Part shown: one piece after another, positions 13,957 through 21,533 of the stretch
Numbering within the stretch: position 1 is the first letter of the stretch
How the letters are laid out: each line of letters begins with the position of its first letter
Source: UBA1206 sp041672465
GTDB taxonomy: Bacteria; Bacillota; Clostridia; Oscillospirales; CAG-382
Length of the DNA: 30,707 bases
Reading direction: 5' to 3'
NCBI GenBank assembly: GCA_041672465.1
Contig: JBAYZO010000016.1
Span: 1 to 30,707, forward strand
Notes under the pieces: generated by a model
Seen by the model: the letters and a program-made list of their open reading frames with translations, nothing else
Databases searched by the model: none
Told to the model about the DNA's origin: nothing
Translations under genes and position numbers: made by a program

Positions 13957-13984
13957 TTGACTTTTACCAAATAAGTTATATAAT
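13957..13984 (+). promoter_or_regulatory. Sigma-A promoter of the second PPTGD surface-protein gene
   Basis: TTGACT (13957-13962), 16-bp spacer, TATAAT (13979-13984). It follows a terminator, so this gene is transcribed independently of its paralogue. Confidence 0.8.
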
Positions 13985-14040
13985 AAATTTAACGACAAGT
14001 ATTTTTATTTGAAATATTTATAATTTTAAGGAGATTGGCT

Positions 14041-14826
14041 ATGAAAAAAACATTTTCGCTTTTTCTCGCGTTTTTATTGGTAGTTTCTTGCTTGGTCACG
14101 ATAGCGAGCGTCACCGCGCTGGCGGAAGAGGAAGCCCCTGTAAATATCGCCGAAGGCAAACATTACACCGTGTCGCTGAGCGACGTTCAGTCGGAAAACT
14201 ACGGCTATTCCGCCGATGACGACGGCGGCTACGGCGACGGCGACCAAGGCGAGAGACAAAGGCTCACCGATGGAATCCGTTCCAGCTCCGGCGTTGAATA
14301 CATGGCGTTGGGCGCGTTTGCGGCGCTTACCGCGGAAATCGTTGTCGACCTTGAGGAAGTTGAATCTGTCTGCGGCTTTAGCTTTGACTCATTTTACGGC
14401 TTTTACGGCGTAGCGGCCCCTGTTTCGGTTGAGTATCTCTATTCAGAGGACGGCGAAACATACACCTCGGCCGGGCTCGTACCGGTTGAAGACGCTATTG
14501 TTCGCGAGGAACCCGCGGCTGACGGCGGCTCGGCTATTGACTTTTTACTTATGCTTGACGAGGACGTCTCCGCGAGATATGTAAAAATTGTCGCCAAAGC
14601 TACAAACTATGTCTGGGGTTCTGAAATCGATGTGTTCGCCACTTCAAGCGTGATCGATGAACCTTCCGAGGAACCCTCCGAGGAACCCTCCGAGGAACCC
14701 TCCGTTCCAGCTGAAACCAGCGAACCCGAAACCCCGCCGACAGGCGACTCCGGCTTTGTAGCCCTTGCGCTTATTTCCGCCATTGCCTTGGCGGGCGCGG
14801 TTATAGTCAAAAGAAATACTAAATAA
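14041..14826 (+). CDS. Secreted surface protein with discoidin-like domain and PPTGD-type anchor
   Basis: A 261-aa protein. Signal peptide at 1-28; residues about 35-195 resemble an F5/8 type C (discoidin-like, carbohydrate-binding) beta-sandwich, ending in the typical 'ARYVKIVAKATNYVWGSEID' strand pair. Next comes a stalk of EEPS repeats (four 12-bp DNA repeats), then PPTGDSG, a membrane helix and KRNTK. The start at 14041 is chosen over an in-frame TTG six bases upstream because AAGGAG (14028-14033) is correctly spaced from the ATG and the paralogue starts identically (MKKTFSLF). It probably displays a ligand-binding domain at the surface. The discoidin call is moderate. Confidence 0.83.
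   Translation: MKKTFSLFLAFLLVVSCLVTIASVTALAEEEAPVNIAEGKHYTVSLSDVQSENYGYSADDDGGYGDGDQGERQRLTDGIRSSSGVEYMALGAFAALTAEIVVDLEEVESVCGFSFDSFYGFYGVAAPVSVEYLYSEDGETYTSAGLVPVEDAIVREEPAADGGSAIDFLLMLDEDVSARYVKIVAKATNYVWGSEIDVFATSSVIDEPSEEPSEEPSEEPSVPAETSEPETPPTGDSGFVALALISAIALAGAVIVKRNTK
14659..14706 (+). repeat. 12-bp coding tandem repeat (EEPS stalk)
   Basis: Four consecutive copies of GAACCCTCCGAG (first with one change, last ending GTT) encode the EPSE/EEPS stalk. Copy-number change would alter stalk length without a frameshift. Confidence 0.9.
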
Positions 14827-14890
14827 AAAATAATTCTTAGTTTTATCCGGCGTAAATAAAACCTTGGCATAACGCTTATTTAAACAAAAT

Positions 14891-14940
14891 CGGCAGAATG
14901 TCAGAGCTAAAACGGCTTTGACATTTTGCCGCTTTTATTT
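14891..14940 (+). terminator. Terminator after the second surface-protein gene
   Basis: A 13-bp stem, CGGCAGAATGTCA (14891-14903) with TGACATTTTGCCG (14919-14931), one G-T pair, extended by AGC/GCT inside, then CTTTTATTTTT. It is unusually long for a terminator. Confidence 0.85.
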
Positions 14941-14952
14941 TTAGGCTTTCTA

Positions 14953-14981
14953 TTGATTTTAAGGGTTGAAAATGCTATACT
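14953..14981 (+). promoter_or_regulatory. Sigma-A promoter of the deaminase-lipoprotein-rimI-tsaD operon
   Basis: TTGATT (14953-14958), 17-bp spacer, TATACT (14976-14981), with extended -10 TGC. It sits directly after the preceding terminator. Confidence 0.82.
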
Positions 14982-15043
14982 AACCGTACCGAATAATTAA
15001 AACAAGCTTAGCGTTAAATAAGCGAAAGTGAAAGGTTATGCGC

Positions 15044-15529
15044 ATGGAGCGGCTTTCAAAACCAAACTATTATCTCGATATAGCCCAGACAGTCGCCAAG
15101 AGGTCCACTTGCCTTAGGCGGAACTTCGGGGCGATTATTGTTAAAAACGATTCCATCGTGTCAACGGGCTACAACGGCGCCCCGAGAGGAAGACAAAACT
15201 GCAGCGACATGGGATATTGCCTGCGCGACAGGCTTAACATCCCCCGCGGGGAGAGATACGAGCTCTGCCGCTCCGTCCACGCCGAGGCAAACGCCATTAT
15301 CGCCGCCCCGCGTGAGATAATGATAGACTCCGATATGTTTTTGGTGTGCGTGGACCCAAGGGCGGGAGGTTTGGTAAGCGGCGTGTGCTCCTGCCAGATG
15401 TGCAAGCGGCTTATAATCAACGCCGGAATCAAAAGGGTGTTTGTTAGGGAAACCGACTTTACATATACCGCTTATGTTGTTTCCGACTGGATTGAAAATG
15501 ACGACAGCATGGGTCAGATGGGTTATTGA
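15044..15529 (+). CDS. dCMP deaminase family protein (ComEB-like)
   Basis: A zinc-dependent deoxycytidylate deaminase-fold protein of 161 aa. The motifs are 'CRSVHAEANAI' (His ligand and catalytic Glu) and 'CSCQMCKRLI' (two Cys ligands), with 'GYNGAPRG' and 'CLRDRLNIPRGERYELCRS' in outline, typical of ComEB/dCMP deaminases that supply dUMP. The usual PCxxC reads SCQMC, which keeps both ligands. I chose the ATG at 15044 because AAAGG (15031-15035) is eight bases away; the in-frame ATG at 15038 is too close to it. First gene of a four-gene rightward operon. Confidence 0.87.
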   Translation: MERLSKPNYYLDIAQTVAKRSTCLRRNFGAIIVKNDSIVSTGYNGAPRGRQNCSDMGYCLRDRLNIPRGERYELCRSVHAEANAIIAAPREIMIDSDMFLVCVDPRAGGLVSGVCSCQMCKRLIINAGIKRVFVRETDFTYTAYVVSDWIENDDSMGQMGY

Positions 15530-15572
15530 TTTGCTGAAAAATACGCGTAAAAATTAAAAAAAGGGCAGCGAA

Positions 15573-16289
15573 ATGATTGTTAAATCAAATAAAATAAAAA
15601 CAAAAATAAAAATTGCCGCCGCGCTGACGCTTTGCCTTGTATTTTTATTTGGGCTTTGTTCTTGTTCCGATGTAATAAAGGTTAAGTCTAACGACAACGG
15701 CTTTGACGACCCCAAAAACGGCATAGGCTATACGCTTTGCAGCAGAGCGGTTTTTGCCCTTAAAGTGGGCAAGGTTTGGGCTAAGGATCAAAACGGCAAC
15801 GAGTATTGCGAGATCCCCTTTGAAAATCCCGAAGTTTTTTTATGCGATAACGACCCCGAGCTGCCGTTTGTCTACCGCGCGGAAAGCCAGCCCGACGTTA
15901 CGATAAATAACTTTTACCCGATTGCCGCTTTTCTTTACCTTGAGGGGGAAAAGTCTTTGTATGTAGACCATTTCGTGGCCGAAAAAAAGTATCTTAACGA
16001 ATCCGCCGCCGCGCGGGATGACGTTCAGGACGACAGCCCCTACACCTATGCCATACGCGACGCGATGACGCTTGGCGACCCCGTGCGGGATACCCCGCCC
16101 GTTCAGGCTGAAATGGAAACCGACTACACGGTTCATATACGCCTGCTTTCGGCGGAGTTCCCCGGGCTTTACTATGAAATAGTGTTCTGGCGCGACTTGA
16201 ACGGCCTTAATTATTTGTATGACAGGGGGAGTATGCTGTCATATCTCTGCCCCTATATTGTGACATATCGGTTATGGGAAGACAGTTAG
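15573..16289 (+). CDS. Lipoprotein of unknown function
   Basis: A 238-aa protein with a lysine-rich N-terminus, a hydrophobic helix and the lipobox 'LFGLCSC', so it is probably lipidated at the first Cys and anchored outside the membrane. The mature part (about 35-238) is acidic and rich in aromatic residues, with no motif I recognise. It lies 43 bp after the deaminase gene and overlaps rimI by 16 bp, so it is co-transcribed with conserved housekeeping genes to which it has no obvious link. Confidence 0.82.
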   Translation: MIVKSNKIKTKIKIAAALTLCLVFLFGLCSCSDVIKVKSNDNGFDDPKNGIGYTLCSRAVFALKVGKVWAKDQNGNEYCEIPFENPEVFLCDNDPELPFVYRAESQPDVTINNFYPIAAFLYLEGEKSLYVDHFVAEKKYLNESAAARDDVQDDSPYTYAIRDAMTLGDPVRDTPPVQAEMETDYTVHIRLLSAEFPGLYYEIVFWRDLNGLNYLYDRGSMLSYLCPYIVTYRLWEDS

Positions 16290-16741
16290 ACCAGCAATCT
16301 GATTTAATAATACGGCGGGTGCAGCCCGGCGAGGTAAACGCCGCCGCGGAAATAGAAAAAAGCTCTCTCAAAGATAAAACCCCATGGAGCGAGAGCGAGC
16401 TTTCTTTGTTTGTCAAAAACCCAAGCGGGGTTTATTTGGGCGCGTTTTTAAAAGAAAAGCTTGTCGGAGTGGGGGGCTGTTATATCGGCGGCGGCGAGTG
16501 CGTTATCACCAATATCGCGGTCAGCCAAGACTTCAGGCGAAAAAAAGCCGCCTCTTTGCTGCTCGGCGGGTTGATTGATATTGCCAAAGCAAACGGGGCA
16601 AAAAAGGCTTTTCTTGAAGTGGGCGGGACAAACCACCCCGCCATACGCCTTTACGCGGGCTTTGGCTTTGAGAAACGCGGGGTTCGCAAGGGCTATTACA
16701 AAGGCGGAGACGCCTTTATAATGTCACTTGAGCTGGACTGA
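16274..16741 (+). CDS. rimI: Ribosomal protein alanine N-acetyltransferase RimI
   Basis: A GNAT enzyme of 155 aa that acetylates the N-terminal alanine of S18 (and possibly other proteins) using acetyl-CoA. Seen are 'ITNIAVSQDFRRKKAASLLL' (acetyl-CoA loop) and the RimI C-terminal signature 'LEVGGTNHPAIRLYAGFGFEKRGVRKGYY' in outline. It is directly upstream of tsaD, the classical rimI-tsaD neighbourhood; tsaB and tsaE are not here. The start overlaps the lipoprotein gene by 16 bp and has no strong ribosome site, so translation is probably coupled. Confidence 0.92.
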   Translation: MGRQLDQQSDLIIRRVQPGEVNAAAEIEKSSLKDKTPWSESELSLFVKNPSGVYLGAFLKEKLVGVGGCYIGGGECVITNIAVSQDFRRKKAASLLLGGLIDIAKANGAKKAFLEVGGTNHPAIRLYAGFGFEKRGVRKGYYKGGDAFIMSLELD

Positions 16742-16788
16742 AAAACAGCCGAAAAAAGCTAAAATCAAAAGGTATAAGGGTTATTTAA

Positions 16789-17796
16789 ATGTTTATTCTT
16801 GGCATTGAGACGAGTTGTGACGAGACAAGCTCCGCCGTGGTAGAGGACGGGGTAAAGCTTTTATCAAATGTTGTGGCGTCCCAAGTGGACGTCCATTCAC
16901 TTTACGGCGGGGTTGTTCCGGAGATCGCCTCCCGCGCTCACGCGGAATCGATAAGCGCCGTTGTGGCGGAAGCGATTGAAAAATCCGGCGTTAAGCTTTG
17001 CGATATAGGAGCGGTGGCGGTGACATACGCCCCGGGGCTCATAGGAGCGCTTTTGGCGGGGCTTTCGTTTGCGAAAGGGTTGTCGTATGCCCTTGGCGTT
17101 CCCCTTGTTCCCGTTCACCACATACGCGGGCACGTCGCCGCGAATTATCTCACCCGCCCCTCGCCAAAGCCGCCTTTTTTCGCGCTTGTGGTGTCGGGGG
17201 GGCATACCTCGCTTATTAAAGTCGAAGATTACGCCGTTTATTCCACAATCGGCTCCACCCGCGACGACGCGGCGGGGGAGGCGTTTGACAAAGCGGCAAG
17301 GGTTTTGGGGCTGCCTTATCCCGGCGGCGCGGCAATGGATACGCTCGCCGAAAAAGGCGACCCGGGGGCGGTTGGTTTCCCCTCCCCAAGGGTGGAAGGG
17401 CATGAGTTTGACTTTTCTTTTTCCGGCCTTAAAACCTCGCTTATCAATTATGTCGCGAACAATGGCGGGGAACAATGCCTTGACCAAAAAACAAAAGCCG
17501 ATATCGCCGCGTCCTTTACCTTTACTTTGGTAAAGGCAATAACTGACCGGCTCGAACGGCTTTTTATTAAAAAGGGAAAACTCCCTTTAGTTCTCGCCGG
17601 CGGCGTGGCGGCGAATTCGCACCTTAGAAAAAGCGTCACCATGCTCTGTGAAAAACACGGGGCAGAGCTGTTTATGCCGCCGATTTCCCTTTGCGGGGAT
17701 AACGCCGCGATGATTGCCTCGCAGGGTTTTTTTGAGCTTTTGGCGGGAAATATTTCCCAAAAAAACCAAAACGCGTATGCCTCGCTGGGCGTTTGA
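16789..17796 (+). CDS. tsaD: tRNA N6-adenosine threonylcarbamoyltransferase TsaD
   Basis: TsaD transfers the threonylcarbamoyl group to A37 of ANN-decoding tRNAs, working with TsaB and TsaE. The protein is full length (335 aa) with the ASKHA-fold motifs 'ILGIETSCDETS' at the N-terminus, metal site 'HHIRGH' (H111, H115), 'VSGGHTSL', 'GEAFDKAARVLGLPYPGG', and 'LAGGVAANSHLR'. AAGGG precedes the ATG. It is the last gene of the operon. No hairpin terminator was found after it; instead a run of DnaA-box-like sites begins 9 bp past the stop. Confidence 0.97.
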   Translation: MFILGIETSCDETSSAVVEDGVKLLSNVVASQVDVHSLYGGVVPEIASRAHAESISAVVAEAIEKSGVKLCDIGAVAVTYAPGLIGALLAGLSFAKGLSYALGVPLVPVHHIRGHVAANYLTRPSPKPPFFALVVSGGHTSLIKVEDYAVYSTIGSTRDDAAGEAFDKAARVLGLPYPGGAAMDTLAEKGDPGAVGFPSPRVEGHEFDFSFSGLKTSLINYVANNGGEQCLDQKTKADIAASFTFTLVKAITDRLERLFIKKGKLPLVLAGGVAANSHLRKSVTMLCEKHGAELFMPPISLCGDNAAMIASQGFFELLAGNISQKNQNAYASLGV

Positions 17797-17804
17797 GCAT
17801 ATCA

Positions 17805-17938
17805 GGTGGACAAACTGTATTAACATAATATCGGCGCGGAACTGTGGATAACCCTGTGGAAAATGTGGGTAAGTCTTGATAAAAGCCTTTATATAACCCG
17901 ATTTACGCTAAAAATTCCCTGACTCACCCTGTGGACAA
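17805..17938 (+). other. Cluster of DnaA-box-like 9-mers
   Basis: In the tsaD/DUF6062 convergent gap, five same-orientation 9-mers match the complement of the DnaA box TTATCCACA: TGTGGATAA (17843-17851, perfect), TGTGGAAAA (17855-17863), TGTGGGTAA (17864-17872), TGTGGACAA (17930-17938), and a weaker GGTGGACAA (17805-17813). The middle three are almost contiguous. An AT-rich stretch lies between the third and fourth. No dnaA, dnaN or rpmH gene is in the window. Confidence 0.6.
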
Positions 17939-17989
17939 CATATTTTCATAATTCGGTTAGCGCAGATTACGCGCTTGTTATGTAAACCT

Positions 17990-18670
17990 CTATATATCGG
18001 AAGTTATAAATTTAAGTGACCTTTCGATAGCGTCTTTTGAATCCCCCCAAGGGAGGTCTTTATGGTTGTAGTCGAACTTTTTACAAAAGAGGGAGATATC
18101 GTCGTAAAGCTCGTTCAGATTTTTTTCCGAAAGCTCAAGAGCCGCCATTTCAAGCGACCGGCGGGTTTTTTTGGGGCTGAAGTTCCTTGAGGTTTGGAGA
18201 AGAAGAAGAAGGTGGGGAAGACAAAGGGTTTTTTGGGAAGCAAACATTTCCCTGAACTTTTTTTCTTTTTCAAAAAGCAGGCAGACAGTTTCAGTCATCC
18301 TTATAAAGTGGCGGTTTATTCTCTCGCACACATAGCAGTCGTCTTCAAGCTTTTCAAGCCGCTTTATGACTTTTTGCGAAAAATCAAGCGTTAGCGGACC
18401 TTTTTTAAGGTCGCCGCGAAGTTTGTCGAGATGCGTTTGAATCACCAGCGCCACGGGGAGTTTTTCTTTGGTGGCGCAGATTTTCTCAAAATGCTTTTTG
18501 CAAAACCCCATCTCGTTTGTTTTTATGCGGATATCGGGTTCCATCATCGACGCGCCGGTGATAAGCGATATCTCGTTGCTCTCAAGCTTTTTATACAGTC
18601 TGCAAAACGGGCAGTCCCCGCTTTTTTCAAATTCCTCGTTTACCGGTATGGTATAGATTTTTTCTTCCAT
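17990..18670 (-). CDS. DUF6062-like protein with two CxxC...CxxH modules
   Basis: A 226-aa protein that resembles the Firmicute DUF6062 family as I remember it ('YTIPVNEEF', 'ITGASMMEPDIRIKTNEMGFC'). Function unknown. It contains C20-x2-C23 with C57-x2-H60, and C112-x2-C115 with C150-x2-H153: the same pair of half sites twice with similar spacing, which suggests an internal duplication with two metal (zinc or Fe-S) sites. No membrane segment or signal peptide. AAAGGAA lies before the ATG. It is downstream of the alpha/beta-hydrolase lipoprotein gene by 51 bp. Confidence 0.75.
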   Translation of the reverse strand: MEEKIYTIPVNEEFEKSGDCPFCRLYKKLESNEISLITGASMMEPDIRIKTNEMGFCKKHFEKICATKEKLPVALVIQTHLDKLRGDLKKGPLTLDFSQKVIKRLEKLEDDCYVCERINRHFIRMTETVCLLFEKEKKFREMFASQKTLCLPHLLLLLQTSRNFSPKKTRRSLEMAALELSEKNLNELYDDISLFCKKFDYNHKDLPWGDSKDAIERSLKFITSDI

Positions 18671-18721
18671 TTTTATATCGTTCCTTTCGTGGCAGCTGAT
18701 TACAATGCGCGCCTTTACATA

Positions 18722-19912
18722 TTACATTCCGTTTATTGAATTGAATATCGCTTGAAACCCCACAGACATTTCTTTTTTCCGGATAATATCCGTAAAATTC
18801 AAGTCATGATTATGATTTTCAAAGACGTTTATCGTTAAATTAGTTTTACCTAACTCCTTAAACTTTTCATTCACTTTATATACTTCCCTCACATCGACGT
18901 TCATGTCTAATGTGCCGTGAAAAATATAGATAGGTAAATCCAATTTCGGTAATACTTCCATGTTACTCCGCAAGGTAAAATGTTCCGAGAACCAAGCTGA
19001 CGTTAATGGAATTAAACCGCCGCCGTAATTAGTTTTAATCCATTCGTCATCCTTTCGTTCAATAGCGGCAAGTATTTCATTAAGATGATCTCCCATAATA
19101 CCCGTAACGCGAGTGGTACAATCTTCTTCGTCTATGTAACCATCGTTATTAACATCAAAAACTTCAAAGGGGGTATTTTGTAATTCGGTTGCAATTTGAC
19201 CGTTCGGGTCAGCTAAAAATGCTTCTTTACTTATACGTCCTTGTTCGTCTGTTTCAAAATTACCGCTGAACCATGCATATGATGAACCGCCGGTATTTTG
19301 CCAAATTAAAATGTCTTTCAAATTTTGATTTGCATAACCGGCTAAAAATAATCCGTCTACTTTGTCAGGATATTTTTCCGCAACCAACGGCGCAATAATT
19401 GTACCCTCGCTCCACCCCAACAAATATACTTTGCAGTTTTTCAAGCGTTCATTTTCTTTTATTGCGTTAATCATGCAGTAAATATCCTCAACCGAATTTA
19501 AAGGCAAGTAAGTTTTATACTCTTCTTCGTTTATTTCGTTATACATCGGGGAGTTATTCCCCAAATCAACCCCTCTTGTGTTATATGAAAAAAACGCAAT
19601 GCCAAGATTTGAAAATTCATCGGCGAAAGTGTCAAAGTAGTTAAATCCTGCGCGGCGGTTAAGATATGTATTAGCCCCCGAGCCATTTACGAAAATCACT
19701 AACTTTAAAACATCTTTCGCTCCCTTTGGCACAGTGAGTCTGCCTTTGAGCATATATCCGTCAAAAGATTTTATTTCAATGATTTCGGAAGAAGCGTCAT
19801 ACATAATTTCTGTATCCTTTGCGTTATTATTTTCATCCGCGTTATTTGCGCAAGCCGCCAAAAAAAGCATCATAATCAACGCGATTAAAAGCGATGAAAT
19901 TTTTGTTTTCAT
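18722..19912 (-). CDS. Alpha/beta-hydrolase lipoprotein with an inserted EF-hand loop
   Basis: A 396-aa exported hydrolase: lipobox 'FLAACANN' (Cys21), 'LVIFVNGSGANTY' (oxyanion region), nucleophile elbow GWSEG (Ser168), acid 'HGTLD' (Asp336) and 'NHNHD' (His369), so a full Ser-Asp-His triad is likely. Between core and acid lies 'DVNNDGYIDEED' (253-264), a textbook calcium-binding EF-hand loop, inside a cap-like insertion. The substrate is unknown; esterase or peptidase are possible. The gene is visibly richer in A+T and in A/T-ending codons than its neighbours, hinting at horizontal acquisition. GGAG precedes the ATG; divergent from the glycosylase gene with 46 bp between. Confidence 0.85.
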   Translation of the reverse strand: MKTKISSLLIALIMMLFLAACANNADENNNAKDTEIMYDASSEIIEIKSFDGYMLKGRLTVPKGAKDVLKLVIFVNGSGANTYLNRRAGFNYFDTFADEFSNLGIAFFSYNTRGVDLGNNSPMYNEINEEEYKTYLPLNSVEDIYCMINAIKENERLKNCKVYLLGWSEGTIIAPLVAEKYPDKVDGLFLAGYANQNLKDILIWQNTGGSSYAWFSGNFETDEQGRISKEAFLADPNGQIATELQNTPFEVFDVNNDGYIDEEDCTTRVTGIMGDHLNEILAAIERKDDEWIKTNYGGGLIPLTSAWFSEHFTLRSNMEVLPKLDLPIYIFHGTLDMNVDVREVYKVNEKFKELGKTNLTINVFENHNHDLNFTDIIRKKEMSVGFQAIFNSINGM

Positions 19913-19958
19913 AAAATGCTATTCTCCAAATATTTATTTAAAGAAAGTTTTTTGTCTT

Positions 19959-20792
19959 ATGGTTTATTTTAAAAATGACGGCGTTTACATAACCGCGGAT
20001 GGGCTTTTTTCGCTTGAGAAAACCTTTTTATGCGGGCAATGCTTCCGCTTTGAGAAAAAAGACAGCGGGTTTTCCGGCATCGCCTTTGGGCGGCAACTCA
20101 GTCTTTTTGAAAAAGACGGTTTTGTAATCCTCCGCGGGGTAGGAGAGAGGGAATACGACGAGATATGGAAGAATTACTTTGATTTGGAACGCGATTATTC
20201 GGAGGTAAACAAACTGCTCTGCCGGGACAAAGTTATGGCAAGGGCGGTGGGGTCTTCAAAAGGGCTGAGGGTTTTAAGACAGGACAAGTGGGAGACGCTC
20301 TGCTCGTTTATAATTTCCCAAAACAACAACATACCAAGGATTAAAAGCATTATTTCAACCCTCTGCCGCAACTTTGGAAACGATATCGGCGGCGCGTTTT
20401 CATTCCCGGATGTAAGCGTTATCGCGGGTGTTGGCGAGGAAGAGCTGAAAGTTATAAGAGCCGGGTTCAGGGAAAAATATATCCTTGACGCGGCAAGGCG
20501 AATAAACTCCGGCGAGATAGACTTAGACGCGGCGGAAAAAATGGAATACCCCGAAGCTCGGGAATATCTGACGCGGCTGAAAGGCGTGGGGGGAAAAGTC
20601 GCCGACTGCGCGCTGCTGTTTGGCTATGGTTTCTTGGAAGCCTTCCCAAAAGACGTGTGGATAAAAAAGGCGGTGGAGAAGTATTACGGAGACAATTTTG
20701 ACGAGAGTATTTTTTCGCCTTACGGCGGGATTGCCCAGCAGTATTTATACTATTATGAGCGGCTTATCGCAAAAAACGGTAAAACCGGTTAA
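19959..20792 (+). CDS. 8-oxoguanine DNA glycosylase (OGG1-type)
   Basis: A 277-aa base-excision repair glycosylase/AP lyase. The N-terminal part matches the OGG_N domain ('KTFLCGQCFRF'), followed by the HhH-GPD fold ('SFIISQNNNIPRIKSII') with 'LKGVGGKVADC', where Lys213 is the expected Schiff-base nucleophile, and 'AFPKDVWI', where Asp232 is the catalytic acid. The start at 19959 is used because the homologous region begins there; an in-frame extension upstream would run antisense through the hydrolase gene. The ribosome site is weak. Bacterial OGG of this two-domain type is common in Clostridia. Confidence 0.9.
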   Translation: MVYFKNDGVYITADGLFSLEKTFLCGQCFRFEKKDSGFSGIAFGRQLSLFEKDGFVILRGVGEREYDEIWKNYFDLERDYSEVNKLLCRDKVMARAVGSSKGLRVLRQDKWETLCSFIISQNNNIPRIKSIISTLCRNFGNDIGGAFSFPDVSVIAGVGEEELKVIRAGFREKYILDAARRINSGEIDLDAAEKMEYPEAREYLTRLKGVGGKVADCALLFGYGFLEAFPKDVWIKKAVEKYYGDNFDESIFSPYGGIAQQYLYYYERLIAKNGKTG

Positions 20793-20887
20793 GAACGCAT
20801 CAACAATGGGTTCTCTAATATAATTATAACATATCAAAACGGTCATTACAACACAAAAAAGACCGCGGCGTCGGAGGCGTCTGACAA

Positions 20888-20910
20888 AAAATGCGGAGGT
20901 TATCCTCCGC
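20888..20910 (-). terminator. Leftward terminator, downstream copy of a duplicated hairpin
   Basis: GCGGAGG-TTAT-CCTCCGC (20893-20910). Read leftward it is followed by ATTTTTTG. It repeats the hairpin at 20946-20963 with one loop change, giving a tandem terminator for the leftward gene at 21000. Confidence 0.7.
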
Positions 20911-20937
20911 AAGGAACGGCGGCGGCGGAATCAGAAC

Positions 20938-20974
20938 AAAAAAATGCGGAGGTTACCCTCCGCGCTTTTGTTTT
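20938..20974 (-). terminator. Leftward terminator after the Cys-rich conserved gene
   Basis: GCGGAGG-TTAC-CCTCCGC (20946-20963). Read leftward a run of seven T follows, as expected for the gene ending at 21000; read rightward it is followed by GCTTTTGTTTT and could also stop the glycosylase transcript. Confidence 0.8.
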
Positions 20975-20999
20975 AATAGAAAAGTTTAAATTAATTGCC

Positions 21000-21533
21000 T
21001 TAGCAGCAAATCGGAACATTTGTAGTGATATAATTGGCGGTGACCCGCGCCACAAATTTTCTGGCGTTGCAAATTGCCCCGGGCGAGCCCATTTCGTCGT
21101 AAAACTCCGGCAGCACCCAGCGGATACACCTTATCTTAACGTCGCGGCAGCCGCAAGGATGGCCGGGGTAGCGGATTGCTTTAAATCCCCGCCTGTGCTC
21201 GTGGCCGAAGAAGTCAAGCTCATTAAGCGAGATACCTATTGCGACCTCTCTGCAAGGGGCGATCCGTTTTAACGTCAGCGACAAGTCCAAAACTCTTCCG
21301 AGCGAGTCGATATAAACGTCTCCGATATCGTAAAATTTGTAGTCGGAGCCATACTCAATGGTAATTGGGCGGGTGACCGTGACCCCTTCCGGCGTAAACG
21401 TTATCTGAACGGGGGACGCGCTTTTGGCCTTTTCGTCAAGGCTTTCTCCGCATATCTCTCCCGCCGATTTGTTATGCGGGGCGGGCTCGGCTGTTTCATC
21501 GTCTTCGTAGGGAAGCGCGGTGTTTTCTTCCAT
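21000..21533 (-). CDS. Conserved Clostridia protein of unknown function, Cys-rich C-terminal domain
   Basis: A 177-aa protein with an acidic, low-complexity N-terminus (about 1-40) and a compact domain (45-177) of beta-strand character: 'VYIDSLGRVLDLSLTLKRIAPCREVAIGISL', then 'YPGHPCGCRDVKIRCIRWVLPEF' in outline, then 'GAICNARKFVARVTANYI' and a terminal 'PICC'. I recall similar domains in hypothetical, sometimes spore- or surface-linked, Clostridia proteins, but no function can be assigned. The internal ATG is preferred over the one 12 bases upstream (21545), which leaves no room for the AAAGGA ribosome site; this is uncertain. Several Cys could bind metal or cross-link. Confidence 0.7.
   Translation of the reverse strand: MEENTALPYEDDETAEPAPHNKSAGEICGESLDEKAKSASPVQITFTPEGVTVTRPITIEYGSDYKFYDIGDVYIDSLGRVLDLSLTLKRIAPCREVAIGISLNELDFFGHEHRRGFKAIRYPGHPCGCRDVKIRCIRWVLPEFYDEMGSPGAICNARKFVARVTANYITTNVPICC

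Noticed and set aside
16897..17487. 196-codon leftward reading frame opposite tsaD
   Set aside because: Shadow of a conserved gene; Arg/Lys-rich low-quality sequence and no ribosome site.
19734..19958. N-terminal extension of the OGG-type glycosylase
   Set aside because: It would run antisense through the hydrolase gene start; the homologous region begins at the ATG at 19959.
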